From Lampris incognitus (lineage: Eukaryota > Chordata > Actinopteri > Lampriformes > Lampridae), in assembly GCF_029633865.1 (NCBI RefSeq), contig NC_079211.1, positions 144,974,270-145,038,269 on the forward strand: 64,000 nt of DNA. The letters are read 5' to 3'. The position numbers and the translations under genes were made by a program. Shown piece by piece: positions 31,063 through 64,000 of the stretch (position 1 is its first letter; the number at the start of each line of letters is the position of its first letter). The notes beneath the pieces were generated by a model. It saw nothing but the letters and a program-made list of their open reading frames with translations, was not told where the DNA came from and searched no databases.

Positions 31063-31317
31063 AGCGACAGGCATGGGCGCAAGTCCATGAATACTGGGAT
31101 GGCATCCAGCGCTTTACCTGTGCCCCCGTCCATAGGGTTAGTGGTTGTGTCAGGAAGGGCATCCCACGTAAAATTTTGCCAAATCAATATGCAGATTGAC
31201 AAGACCATACCAGATCGAACAACGGTCATTGGCACTGTGCCCTCACAGGCTCCTGGTGGAAACTGTAAAATCTGCTGTGGCGACCCCTGAAAAACAGGGA
31301 AAAAGCTGAAAGAAGGA
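31063..31317 (+). mobile_element. RTE-type LINE tail with 19-bp target duplication
   Basis: The segment runs agcgacaggcatgggcgcaa to ctgctgtggcgacccctgaa and gctgaaagaagga, a LINE 3' end without coding. The flanks duplicate ATTTCCATTTGTTTTGTAT exactly (31044-31062, 31318-31336), proof of insertion by retrotransposition into the older LINE 3' UTR. Confidence 0.88.
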
Positions 31318-31599
31318 ATTTCCATTTGTTTTGTATTCCTGCCTATATATATATATTATTTTAACATGTTCGAAATAAAATCAATCAATCGTTCATATTT
31401 TATTCTTATTTCTTATTTTGTATGTCTGTTTGTTTCGGTCTTATTATTTCTATTTTCTTGTGATCGTGTATCGTCATTTTTTGTCCTTTACTAGAGCGTG
31501 TGCGCAATAGGACCCCCCCCCCCTCGGGGGTTAATAAAGTATTCCTGATTTATAAAATACAGCTTGTTTGGTTGGCCGGTTGGTCTATCGTGATTGAAG

Positions 31600-32065
31600 T
31601 GGAAGTGGGGGGGGGGCGTAACTTGAATTGGTTTTCGCTCGCCGTCTTCTTCGTCTCTTCTGTCCACGTGGGGGCGTGTGTCGGAGGACAAGGGCTGCCT
31701 GGAAAGTCCCGGATGCTGTCGGCGCTAGCCCTTTCAGTAGGTTGGCTAGCCGCTGTGACGCTGCTGCAATCCGCCGCGTCGGGGAACTTCGATCCGTTCG
31801 ACCCCCCCGTGCGATAACCGGCCGTTAGGAGCATATATACCCCTCGTATATGTGTTTATCATGATAGAGGTTGACTGAACGCGTCGCTGTTTTTAGGTCT
31901 CACCGCGGATGCTTGTGACCGATTTGGCGGGACCGGGCAAGACCGACGATACGGCGAGCTAAAAGGGCTAACGCGGCTAACGCGAAAAGAAATTAGCTCC
32001 GTTCCTTCACTTCCCGTCGGCAGGCAGCTAACCCCAGCTAGCTTGGCAGGCTAACCGCCGCTGTC
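31600..32065 (+). promoter_or_regulatory. Promoter / 5' UTR region of the PP2A gene
   Basis: CpG-rich sequence precedes the start codon. A CACGTG E-box lies at 31665-31670. No TATA box is seen at a useful distance. Near the start the motif GCTAAC/GCTAGC recurs about seven times (31957-32054). The transcription start cannot be fixed from sequence. Confidence 0.5.
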
Positions 32066-54895
<22,830 letters not shown>

Positions 54896-55475
54896 ATGTC
54901 CAAAGCCAACCCTGTCAATCATCCATGAAGACCCATCCCCTATGATTAATCTAAAGAAAAGAAATTGTAACAGGGAGACTAGACATGCGATTGGCTGATA
55001 AACGGATAATTAAAAAAAAAAAAAACTTAAGGAACAATGCCCCCCCCTACAGTTGTGTTTTGAATATGCTGTCATAATGCTGTGCTTCTGGGCAACACAA
55101 ACACCATTAATATGATTCTTTGAAGATATGTTTTTCTTCTTGTTTTAGTACATGTTTGGAAATGATTGAGATGATACAGCTACCAACGTGGACCAAATGT
55201 GCCATATTCTGATCCTTTACAACATGTTCAGCTCTTTGTTTTAGACCAGCAATATAACTTTACCTACCTGACACCATCACATCTCATCACATATGTGCTT
55301 CTTTTCTGTTGCAAAATAAATTTCCAAAAAAAAAAACCACAAAAAAAAAGAAAAAAATTAATTACTTAATGTAGTACAGGTGTTCAGGCTGCAGCCGGTG
55401 GTCATCTCAGCAAGTACAATACTGTAATTTGAATAAAGACTACGGACGTATGAATAAAATGTCCTATTGACAAAC
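54896..55475 (+). other. PP2A-C 3' UTR and polyadenylation signals
   Basis: AT-rich trailer. AATAAA hexamers at 55315-55320, 55432-55437 and 55453-55458 are candidate signals. Confidence 0.6.
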
Positions 55476-56284
55476 CACTGTGCTGCACGTAATTTCTGGG
55501 ATTCTTTTATAGCTTGGCTGGATGAATTGTTATTTTCACAAACACAAAATTAGACATGAGTGAAAAGGCAAAAGTATTATCAGTTTGGTTTTCTATTTAA
55601 ATTAGAGTGCCAGCTCTCTGCAAGAACTAGTGCAGATACTTTGTAGTGTATGTGTGGGTGTGTACTTACTACACTGGTCTACAAAAATATCGTTTTTTCT
55701 TCTTGCATGGACTTTGGAAACTGTGTTTGGCTAATTTTGGGCTGCTGGATCCAAATCTGAGCTCAGATTTGCTCTATCACATCAAGTTTTTGCGCTATCT
55801 GTATGCTCCTTATTCAGGATTTTATAAAAGTTGACCATCTAGTCTGGCAATCTCGGTGGGGATAAAAATGACCCCTATTCATTTCCTAAGTAATTTCATG
55901 CTAGGCTGAGTGTTTATTTATTCATTGTAATCATTTTTGCATCTATCAATCGTCTAATGCAACAGTGTTTTTTTTAACTTCGAGTGTAAAATTGCTGTAT
56001 TCTCAAAAATAAGGATTTTTCATAGTTCAAAAACCTGATGTGATAGGCAAAAACTAATGCCAGATTTGGATTCAGCACCCAGAAGTTAGCTGGAATCCGT
56101 TGGAAAACCCCATGCAAGAAAAATTGTGTTGACCAGTGTTATAGATGTGGACAGACCTGCGGAATTGAGTACCACAAGACCCCGGATTCAGCTTAACACC
56201 TCACGGGGAACATGCTGCTGAAGTTTGAGAATTGCATCGTCATGACACACGGTGACGTGTGTTAACTTCAGTGTGCCACATTTT
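55476..56284. other. Intergenic, nothing recognised
   Basis: No supported coding or repeat between the PP2A gene and the next SINE. Confidence 0.45.
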
Positions 56285-56620
56285 CTTTTTTCCCCCTTTT
56301 TGTTATCTTTTTTTCCCCCCAATTGTATCTGGCCAATTACCCCACTATCCCGAGCCGTCCCGGTCGCTGCTCCGCCCCCTCTGCCGATCCGGGGAGGGCT
56401 GCAGACTACCACGTGCCTCCTCCCATACACGTGGAGTCGCCAGCCGCTTCTTTTCACCTGGCAGTGAGGAGTTTAACCCGGGGGGGTGTAGCACGTGGGA
56501 GGATCACGATATTCCCCCTCCCCCTTCGAACAGGCGCCCCAACCGACCAGAGGAGGCGCTAGTGCAGCGACCAGGACACATGCCCACATCCCACCCGCAG
56601 ACAGACGGCCCAATCGCCCT
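56285..56620 (-). mobile_element. tRNA-derived SINE C (reverse, head missing)
   Basis: cccaattgtatctggccaat, gatccggggagggctgcaga, gtcgccagccgcttctttt, gaggaggcgctagtgcagcg, then lost at about 56620. Confidence 0.82.
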
Positions 56621-58032
56621 GACAGTAGGTAGTGGAAGCAAGGTGGGCTTAGAAGATAAAGGCGGATATTTGGAAGGGCTCAGCGGGATATATTTAGAGA
56701 TGTAAATGATAAAAGTTTTGAAAATATAGAGAACAGGATGTAGAGCTATTTAATGGAAATGTAAGAGATGCTTTAATTGGGGCTGCCAATCAGACGCAAA
56801 GTGGCTATGAAAAGGTGAAAGGTGGCTCCATGGCGGAAAGATGAGTCTAATGAGGTAATAAAGAAGCGTCAAAGGCGGCACGGGGCCCCAGTGGTTAGCA
56901 CTGGAGACAGCTTTGTCTGATATCGTTTTATTTATGTCTATTGTGTTTATTGTTTTGACAGTGTAACCGGTTACTTTCTTGCCCGGTGCGGGATTCGATA
57001 CGGCGTGTACCACACCACAGGGCGACGTCACTAACCACTCGGCTGAAGGGTCAGACACGTGTCTTATTACTAGTTTACACTAGTAACTGGTAGAAGCGTT
57101 AGAGGGGGCGGAGCCTGTGTTCACACTCCAGATCAGCGTTTGGCGGTAGTACACTCGAGAGCTATTTGCCCACCGCCAATAAAATCCGAGGACGCAGAAG
57201 AAGCGGAAGCAGAAAGGAGGAAGAAGAGGAGGAAGAGTTGGAAGGGATATTAGGAGATACGGTGTGGGAAACACAGAGAAGGGTGATAGATGTTGTTTTG
57301 TTTTTTTTTAATAAATAACGGGTAGTTTTTTTTTTTACTCATGCAAACTGGAGCCTGTTCTACATACTCCGGTACGTTAGGTGGCGGTAGGCATCTTATA
57401 GTGGGTATTGCAACTTTAAGGGCCGTCAAAGGTGCTAGAAGAAGAAGAAGCAGCAGCAGAAGAAGAAGAAGAAGCGGAAGACGAGGAGGACTGCCTCTGA
57501 GTCGGCTAACAGAGGTTTGTAAGTTGAGTTAATGAAGCTGTTTGACTTGTGTTACATATTTACCGACTTACCAGTGAATGAGATTAACTATAGCTTGAAT
57601 GATCGTTAGACTTTGTAAGAACGCTAAGCCTACAGAACGTTGTTGGACGGAGGAAGAGAACCGGTAAAATAAATGAGCGCTTTGGACGAAAACAGATATA
57701 CAATATTGACTTGATAATAATATGATCTTACTGGATTGTAAACGATGCTTGATGCTTGATTGCAAAACAACGCAGCGCACTGTGCGGACCGTGACGATAC
57801 ACATAAACACCGGAAAACGTTACAAATGATGAAAAATCTCGCAACAAAGCGAGAAAGGGCGCCTCAAAAATCGCCGCCGGAAACGTTTCTGTACGACGCA
57901 AATAGCGGAGGGACCAGCTAGCCAGCCGCTGTGGCGCCCTGCGGCTCGTATGACGACATTATAAGTCACAGAAAGTTAAAGCAGTTCGTGTGGATCCGCT
58001 GTTCTCTGGTTGATTCCCCTACCTGGACTATC
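56621..58032. other. Intergenic; GA-rich tracts and GC-rich patch
   Basis: A repeat A head (ggcggcacggggccccagtg) at 56877-56910. Two similar pieces, each ending in an AGAAGAAG tract (57130-57240 and 57375-57480), look like dispersed LINE-tail repeats. A CpG-rich patch at 57845-57955 could be promoter-like, without proof. Confidence 0.4.
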
Positions 58033-58076
58033 GAGCCTGCATACAGACGCTAAACTATCAGTCTGTATGCAGGCTC
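58033..58076. repeat. Perfect 16-bp inverted repeat
   Basis: GAGCCTGCATACAGAC and its exact reverse complement flank a 12-nt loop. Confidence 0.95.
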
Positions 58077-58272
58077 AGTAATCCGAGTAGGAAAATCAAA
58101 AGCTGAATCAGTTCATGTGTACAACGTTTACTGGCAGATACCTTTCATCGCTGACGACCTCTTCAGTCTAAACTGACTGCAAGTACCCCCCCCTATAAAC
58201 AACACAGTTGCGTAACGACCGAAACCAACGACCAGTTTAATGCGCAAATATGGGCGTGGCCATTAACTAGAC

Positions 58273-58837
58273 CAGTGGTTCTCAACCTTTTTGGGGTCCT
58301 GGACCCCCTGCGTATTTTTGATCTACCCTGAGGACCCCTCCACCTGATCTTGGGGGAGGGGGGTTGCAATTTGATAGAAACAGTAGAAACTGCATTTTAA
58401 ATTGCATTATAGCATTTATTCACTCTTTGGGGCAAAAATAAGAGCTTTCAGTTGTAACTTAGATATAGTTAACAAAACAGAACTCTTATGCAGTAACTTT
58501 CAGATATATGTAACAAAACAGAATATGTATTCAGTAACTTTCAGATATATGTAACAACAGAATTTTTATGTAGTAACTTTTAACAATGCAAACGTGAGCG
58601 AGATCTCTTATTGAAATACAATAAATTACACTCGTGAAACAGATGTAATTAGAGAAAAAAGTCCTGTTACCCTTTATAGTTTAGGTAGATAAAGGTCTCA
58701 GTCACATTTGAGTAAAATAATCCTATTTCTATAAATGTCATAGGATCTTTTTTTTAAAGATATTTTATTTTCACGGACCCCTTGCAATTACACCACGGAC
58801 CACTAGGGGTCCGCGGACCCCCGGTTGAGAAACACTG
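58273..58837. mobile_element. Non-autonomous hAT element (565 bp)
   Basis: Ends cagtggttctcaacc and ggttgagaaacactg; interior as in 19657-20633 but with two minisatellite units. Flanks AACTAGAC (58265-58272) and AACTAGAG (58838-58845). Confidence 0.92.
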
Positions 58838-58845
58838 AACTAGAG

Positions 58846-59086
58846 CAGTGTTTCTCAACCCAGTCCTCAAGGACCCCCTATCCTGCATATTTTCTTTGCA
58901 ACCCTGAATGGGTACCTGTTTGTAGTTATTCAACCAATCAGCAATGAATTATGTCAGACGTTGCACACCTTGCATAATTAAGTGCTGCGAGATGATTGGT
59001 CGAGTAAGTACAAGCAGGGCTACCTATGCAGGGTTACAATGAAAATCTCTCAACCCAGTCCTTGAGGACTGGGTTGAGAAACACTG
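58846..59086. mobile_element. hAT MITE (241 bp)
   Basis: The ends cagtgtttctcaacccagtc and gactgggttgagaaacactg are perfect inverted repeats. Flanks AACTAGAG on both sides (58838-58845, 59087-59094). Confidence 0.95.
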
Positions 59087-59112
59087 AACTAGAGTTTCAA
59101 TGGCTGTGTGTA

Positions 59113-59451
59113 TTAGTCACAGAGGATTTGGGAATGTTTGCAATCACAGCACTGTAAAATGGTGACAGATGTACTCTTAGCCCCCCCCCCCCGCTTTGGT
59201 TCAGGGATGGTCGTTCCCTCTTCACACTTCACACAGATGGCTCCCGGGTCAAACCAGCATTCCTCCCTATCAAAGACGTGCACATCCTCATCCTTGAAAG
59301 AGTGGCCTCTGGCCTGTAGGTGGGTGTAGACTGCGTAGTCCTGGCCTGAGGGGGTAGCTCTCCCGTGTTGTGCCATCCTCTTGGCCAGCGTCTGTTTAGT
59401 TTCTCCAATGTACAAGTCATGGCAATCCTCCTGGCATTTAACAGCGCACAT
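59113..59451 (-). pseudogene. GIY-YIG endonuclease of Penelope-like element 2
   Basis: [66 protein letters not shown] keeps the motif glycine. The upstream linker (59463-59684 minus) is separated by a frame break near 59460, so the RT-nuclease fusion is not intact. Confidence 0.85.
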
Positions 59452-60226
59452 AGTGCACGCTGTTAAATTGCTCTTTTTTTTGCCAGGGGGCCCGATTCTT
59501 TGGGGTGGACCAACTTCTGACTCAGTGTGTTTTGGGGTTTGAAAGCAACCAAGATACGGTGTTTGGAAAATACGTGTCTCAATTGTTCCGACACTCTCGC
59601 CACATATGGAACCACCACTGGTTTACACTTAGGCAGCTGGTGTCCTTCTCCTCTCTTCGATCGGCTGGTGCACTCTTTGGGCATTTTCTTGGCTTTGACA
59701 AGTGCCCAGTTAGGATAACCCCACTTAACTAGGGCCTGTTTAATGTGGGATTTCTCCCCTTCTCCGGCCGCTGTGTCAGTGGGGACGTTGTCAGCTCAGT
59801 GGTCCAGCGTCCTGATGACTCCTACTTTGTGCTCCAGTGGATGATGAGAGTCAAACCTTAAGTACTGATCAGTATGTGTTGGTTTACGGTAAATATCAAC
59901 AATCAAATGTCCCCCATCACCAATGGGGGCAGCGTCTGAGTGATGTCGCAGCATCGCTGTCGCTATGGACGCGTCACAGGAAGTCAGACATGCGGAGCAC
60001 GTTAGACAGTACAGCATGGCTGTGTTTACAACACCAACTCGCATATATACTGCCATGTATCCGATATTAGATTATGCAAAAAACGAAGAAAATTACAACA
60101 AACTGCTTACTTCTAATGTAGTCTAGTGCATCCGATGTCTGACTTCTGTTTCCTGCGAATCTTCCACTTCCGCTCGGGAAGGGCTAAAAATAGCTCATGG
60201 GCGCTGCCCCATTGCACTTTCACAGT

Positions 60227-60751
60227 TTAAGAAGGGTAACTTGTCATTTTCACATCCTCCCTGGTGAGCTTGATGTGGTTGTCCACAGAGTTGATGTGGT
60301 CGGTGACATGTGCTACATCCTGAGATTTAATTTTGACCCAGGTGTCAACCACAAATCTGAACCACTGGCTAGGTGGTGTCCCTGGATAGGACATCAGAGT
60401 CCTCTTTTCCACTTCCTCCATATACAAGTTGGCCACTATTCGTGACACTGGGGAACCCATAGCACATCCATGCTTCTGCCTATTGTACTGCCCCCTGTAT
60501 GTGAAGTACGTGGACTGAAGACACAGCTTCAGCAGCAGACACACTTGGTCAGTGTTAAGGGTGGTACTATTGCTCAGGGTGGGGTCGTTTTGTAATTTCA
60601 TACGGACTACCTCCACTGCTTCATCAACAGGAATGCACGTGAAGAGAGACTTAACTTCATAAGAGACCATTGTTTCATCCTCCTCCATAATGATGTCCCT
60701 CATCCACAAAATCCGTAGTGTTCTGGATATGATGTCATTACTGCCTACCAA
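60227..60751 (-). pseudogene. Penelope-type reverse transcriptase fragment
   Basis: SYEVKSLFTCIPVDEAVEVV (motif A region), LLLKLCLQSTYFTYRGQYNR, KHGCAMGSPVSRIVANLYME (motif B), FRFVVDTWVKI (motif C). The motif A Asp is Glu and the motif C pair is Val-Asp where Asp-Asp is expected, so the copy is catalytically dead. Confidence 0.88.
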
Positions 60752-60970
60752 CGGGTTAAGAATAGAAGCACATAGTACACATGGCCACTGAAACTGTAAA
60801 TGGTCACACCCATACTTGCATATGAAACTGATCGTTGGTTTCAGTCATTATGTAACTATATTGTTTATTAGGGTGGGGATACCTGCAGTCAGTTTAGACT
60901 GAGGACACTTAGATGAGTGATGAAACGTATCTGTCAATAAACATATCCACATGAACTGAGTCAGCTGTCT

Positions 60971-61562
60971 TTGCTAAAGTATAAGGATTTTAATGAGTAT
61001 TTTTATCCAGGGACCTGCAAATGGAGAAAAATTTAGATCTTAATTTAGAACATGACTTTTTTAACTGTTTGAACCAGACCAGTGACTGAAATCCGAGCAC
61101 GTCCTGTAGTTGGTGTGACTTCATGTGGATTTAGTCCCAGTTAAATTGACCAATTCATTTCAACCCTATAAAGAATTCTGACTCCACGGTGAAAGCATCC
61201 ACTTGAAATTGTTTTTAGTTTTGGTGAGTGGGCAAACGAATGAGAGGTCATGTTTTTTTATATTGCTTTATTTGGATCTATTCAGTGGAGGAGTGCACTG
61301 AATTATTTAGGTGCTCACCAGCAGGCAAAACCTTTTTGCGCTTTATGTTCCTCCACATGTAGGGAGAGAAAGAGAGCACAGTGTGAGAGCAGTGTGGAAA
61401 TGTGTGTGACTTGAAGTCCTTCATTCAGAAGACATATTTAGTTCTTTCAGGATTTACCTGGCTGAATAAAAGTATAGCGGGCTCCTCCTGCCTATTTACT
61501 CATTTTACAGGAGCATGAAGAGGAGAATACTGTTGGTGGCGCACCGAGTCCACCCTGACTAA
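60971..61562. other. Upstream of the unidentified gene
   Basis: Nothing recognised. The 5' UTR of the gene starting at 61563 probably lies in its last part. Confidence 0.4.
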
Positions 61563-61752
61563 ATGGAGGATGTGGTACTGCATTACAGACCCACTGCTGC
61601 TGCCGAACTTAGTGTTCTGGTGGAGAGGACAGAGAGAGCGCTAGAGCCCTTTCCCCTTCGAGAGCTGCCTGTCTTTGCCCCCTGGTTCCCTTCCAGCAGA
61701 GACCGCTGGCTACCCGTCAGGCCCTCCAAACCAGCTCCTCGTCTCACGCCGG
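61563..61752 (+). CDS. Unidentified gene, exon 1
   Basis: The first ATG after an upstream stop (ctgactaaATGG). Open for 63 codons to a good donor, with proline-rich PFPLRELPVFAPWFPSSRDR. Confidence 0.6.
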
Positions 61753-64000
61753 GTCAGTGTTTCTCAAACTGTGAAAGGTTTAAAGTTGTTACGGGTGCTC
61801 CCTGATGTGGAAAAAAACTTGTTGAAGGTTCCGATGAGCCCACAGGGAGAGGCTGCATTTACCCTGTGTCGCTCGAATACAAGTACGTTAAATAGGATTC
61901 ATACAGACATGAAAAATATGGAAAAGGAAAAAAAAAGAAAAGTAAATTTTAAAATAAAATGTCCCGACCCCAAAAAAGTAATGGGAATTTAAAATATTGA
62001 AAATGTTTGTTAGTTAAGGAAATCTGACAGTCTTTATGCATGCTACATACATTTTCACTGGCCCCCCGCTTGTCAACAGTACTGGTGGCGATCATTGGTA
62101 ACCTGGGCCTCGATTGATCCGGTATGGAAATCTGACTTATGATCCACATATTTGATTTGGCAAAAGGTTTTATGATGATCATCGAGAATGATGAATAGAA
62201 TTGGAGAAATATAAGTATTAGTTATTGTCTTTATGCATGCTCAATAATCCAGGCAAGAACATCACAGAAAGGTGAATCAGTTCCTCTGGACACAACGTTT
62301 ATTGAGAGAGAAACGTTTCATCACTCATCTAAGTGAGCTCATCAGTCTAAACTGGATCAGTTTCATATAAGCAAATTGCCATGAACATTACTAGAGTTTC
62401 AATGACTCCACTTCCGCACCCGAAAGCGAAGCAACTGCAAACAAAGTTTTAGCCTCTCAGCAATGTGAAGCTGCCAGCATCCAGCGTCCAGTAGAGACGA
62501 GAGGAAAGTTCTCACGACTCTCAGTAAGGACAATAGTGTCATCGTCCTTCCGGCAGACAAAGGCAGATGCACTGTTGTATTAAACCAGACAGATCAACAC
62601 GAGGAAGTTATGATGTTACTTGGCAACATGAATACTTATGAGTCCCTGAAATGAGACCCAGGATGTGGTTACAAGAAAAAGGTGATAGATTGTCTGAAGC
62701 GGTTAGAAAAGGACAATGCTATTGACAGAATTTTGTACTAGAGATTATACCCAGGGGAAGCTACACCTAGCCTGTATGATTTACCTAAGATACATAAACA
62801 GGATTTGCCAGTACTTCCTATTGTTAGTATGATTAACTCGGTGACGTATAACATCTCTTAAGTTTCTTGCATCTATTCTCAACCCGTTGGTAGGCAGTAA
62901 TGAATGTCACATTCAGAACACTAGATTTTGTGGATAAGGTGAGGGACATCATTATGGAGGGGGATGAAACAATGCTCTCTTATGATGCTAAGTCTTTCTT
63001 CATGTGCGTTCCTTTTTTTTTTCCCGGAATCAGCAGGAACGTACGTTCCTGTTGATGAAGCAGTGAAGTTACAGTGAGTAGAATCATTGTAGCAAGTTTT
63101 TTTTTCTTTTTCGTTTTGTGTAATTATGCTAACATGTCTCCACTGGCTAGCTCTCGTATCGGTTAGCTAGCTAGTTTGTCGACAGGGTACCAGGCAAGTG
63201 CAGTTTCAGTAATCAGTGTCCTCAAATCAACAATTTGTAAAAGTTGTTGAGAGTAGAGTATCTCAGAGACAGCATTTGAAATATAGACTGACTTTAAATT
63301 CATATATAGTGTTAAAGCACACCTTTTAATTGCCAACTCTAAAAAAATAGATTTATTGGTCATGGAATTTAAGCTAGAAGTGTTCTAGAAATCGTTGAAA
63401 ACCATTGGTGAAAAGTGTATAAACTCTGGTTGTAATGAGCCCAGCTCCTGAGAAGACACGTTCATGCCATTCTCTTTTTTCCATTTTATTTTATTTCTTA
63501 TTGAGAATATATATGATGTGTTGATATTATGTTTTAACACTGTTTCTTGATCCTAGCCATCACCCAGAAAATCCTAGAGGAGGTCCAAGACCAGCGGGAA
63601 AATGCTAGAAGCTCGCTGTGTGCATTCCACACTGGAAAGCTGCTGGATGTCACTACATGTTCAGTCCGAGACGGGCCGAAGTCTTCCAGACAGAAGTGTA
63701 AAGATGGCTTTCATATATCTAACAGCAGATCAGAATCCGTGTTGAAGAAGGTGGTGACGAGACATTCAACACAAAACCAATTACAACAGCTTAAAGATGG
63801 AGGCTTCTTCACTAAAAGGTGTTGCGATATCCCAGAGCCAAACACACGAACAAGTCCAGAGCCAAACAGGCAAACGAATCCGGAGCAAAACGCACGAAGA
63901 GGAACGACCAGATTTTCACCTAAACAACAACCGCAGGAACGCGTAGATGATGTCCCGGCTGCAGAGAGGGCGGTCAAAAGGTCGTGGAGTGTGGTTTTGC
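61563..64000 (+). CDS. Unidentified gene, 5' part (two exons seen)
   Basis: I do not recognise this protein. Exon 1 (61563-61752) starts MEDVVLHYRPTAAAELSVL and ends PSKPAPRLTP before donor gtcagt. Exon 2 starts at 63557 after tgatcctag and is open for 444 bp to the window edge. The junction is in phase (G joined to CC). Exon 2 reads AITQKILEEVQDQRENARSS, LCAFHTGKLLDVTTC, then a polar stretch rich in Arg, Lys, Gln and Ser with three related pieces (EPNTRTSP, EPNRQTNP, EQNARRG). No signal peptide or membrane segment is seen. It looks like the start of a long, disordered nuclear-type protein. In human, PPP2CB lies beside TEX15, so a germ-cell neighbour is possible, but no motif here supports that name. 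Confidence 0.6.
62250..63062 (+). mobile_element. Penelope-like element 3, 5' fragment
   Basis: A terminal repeat (gtgaatcagttcctctggac, tcatcactcatctaagtgag) is followed by pieces of the RT N-terminal region: TIVSSSFRQTKA, KVIDCLKRLEKDNAIDRIL, and later VRDIIMEGDETMLSYDAKS. Stops and frameshifts are frequent. It lies in the intron of the unidentified gene. Confidence 0.75.
63063..63556. other. Intron of the unidentified gene, nothing recognised
   Basis: AT-rich, with T runs; no feature named. Confidence 0.4.
63557..64000 (+). CDS. Unidentified gene, exon 2 (continues past the window)
   Basis: 148 open codons without a stop, starting ITQKILEEVQDQRENARSS. Low-complexity polar composition after the first 40 residues. 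Confidence 0.65.

Larger units (their letters stand above)
26040..31395 (+). mobile_element. LINE (L2/Rex-like) split by nested insertions
   Basis: One LINE can be followed through three insertions. It reads from a basic linker (about 26044) into the reverse transcriptase (26520-27186), stops at the hAT element, resumes at 28615 (YFNYHTESCHVQKFSVDSA), continues through CEQNHLQLNVTKTKELVVDL and LRRLRSFNICQTMLRMWNES to about 29430, then a 3' UTR interrupted by a Tc1 element and by an RTE tail. It appears to end near aaataaaatcaatcaatc at 31375-31391. The frame is broken in several places. An upstream endonuclease half is missing. Confidence 0.8.
58094..60970 (-). mobile_element. Penelope-like element 2
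   Basis: Terminal repeats in inverted orientation (gaatcagttcatgtgtacaa at 58104; catatccacatgaactgag ending 60960) enclose a minus-strand body with reverse transcriptase (60751-60227) followed by GIY-YIG endonuclease (59451-59113). This order is that of Penelope-like elements. Two hAT miniatures sit in its trailer at 58273-59086. Confidence 0.88.

Noticed and set aside
31500..31834. Open frames on both strands upstream of the PP2A start
   Set aside because: High GC content makes chance frames likely here; no family resemblance; it lies in the promoter region.
61563..64000. Naming the right-edge gene TEX15 from synteny with PPP2CB
   Set aside because: No sequence motif I can recognise supports it, and the PP2A paralogue itself is not certain.

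Overview
The window is vertebrate nuclear DNA, almost certainly from a ray-finned (teleost) fish. It has large spliced genes with GT-AG introns, and the introns are packed with fish-type mobile DNA: Tc1 elements, hAT miniatures, RTE and L2/Rex-like LINEs, tRNA-derived SINEs and Penelope-like elements. Two genes are recognisable at protein level, and a third gene-like reading frame runs off the right edge.

Left part (1-12.8 kb): the last ten coding exons of a piwil1-type Piwi gene on the + strand, about 431 codons with an intact DEDH catalytic tetrad. The introns hold SINEs, hAT-like miniatures and a Penelope-like element (7.27-8.99 kb) that itself carries an RTE tail and another LINE fragment. 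From 13 to 31.4 kb no host gene was recognised. This stretch holds a duplicated block (12.98-13.86 and 16.88-17.67 kb) with an inverted companion (14.32-14.65 and 18.54-18.90 kb), RTE fragments, a 977-bp hAT element carrying a 41-bp minisatellite, a broken Ty3/gypsy pol and a nest of elements inside one LINE (26.0-31.4 kb).

Middle (31.5-55.5 kb): a complete gene for the catalytic subunit of protein phosphatase 2A, eight coding exons, 309 codons, all metal-binding residues present. Exon 2 is only 39 nt, follows a (TG)40 tract, and is separated by 8.6 kb from sequence that I remember as belonging to the same exon in mammals. Intron 2 holds a transposon-like unit with convergent coding-like exons. 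Intron 4 holds an L2-type LINE interrupted by a SINE and by a nearly perfect 1.2-kb inverted Tc1 derivative.

Right part (55.5-64 kb): a SINE, a Penelope-like element (58.1-60.97 kb, minus strand, reverse transcriptase plus GIY-YIG) into which two hAT miniatures inserted at one 8-bp target, a second Penelope fragment (62.25-63.06 kb), and two exons of an unidentified gene (61563-61752 and 63557-window end). The Piwi gene and the many transposons around it are related only in a general way: Piwi proteins silence such elements in the germ line. The sequence does not show that this locus produces piRNAs.
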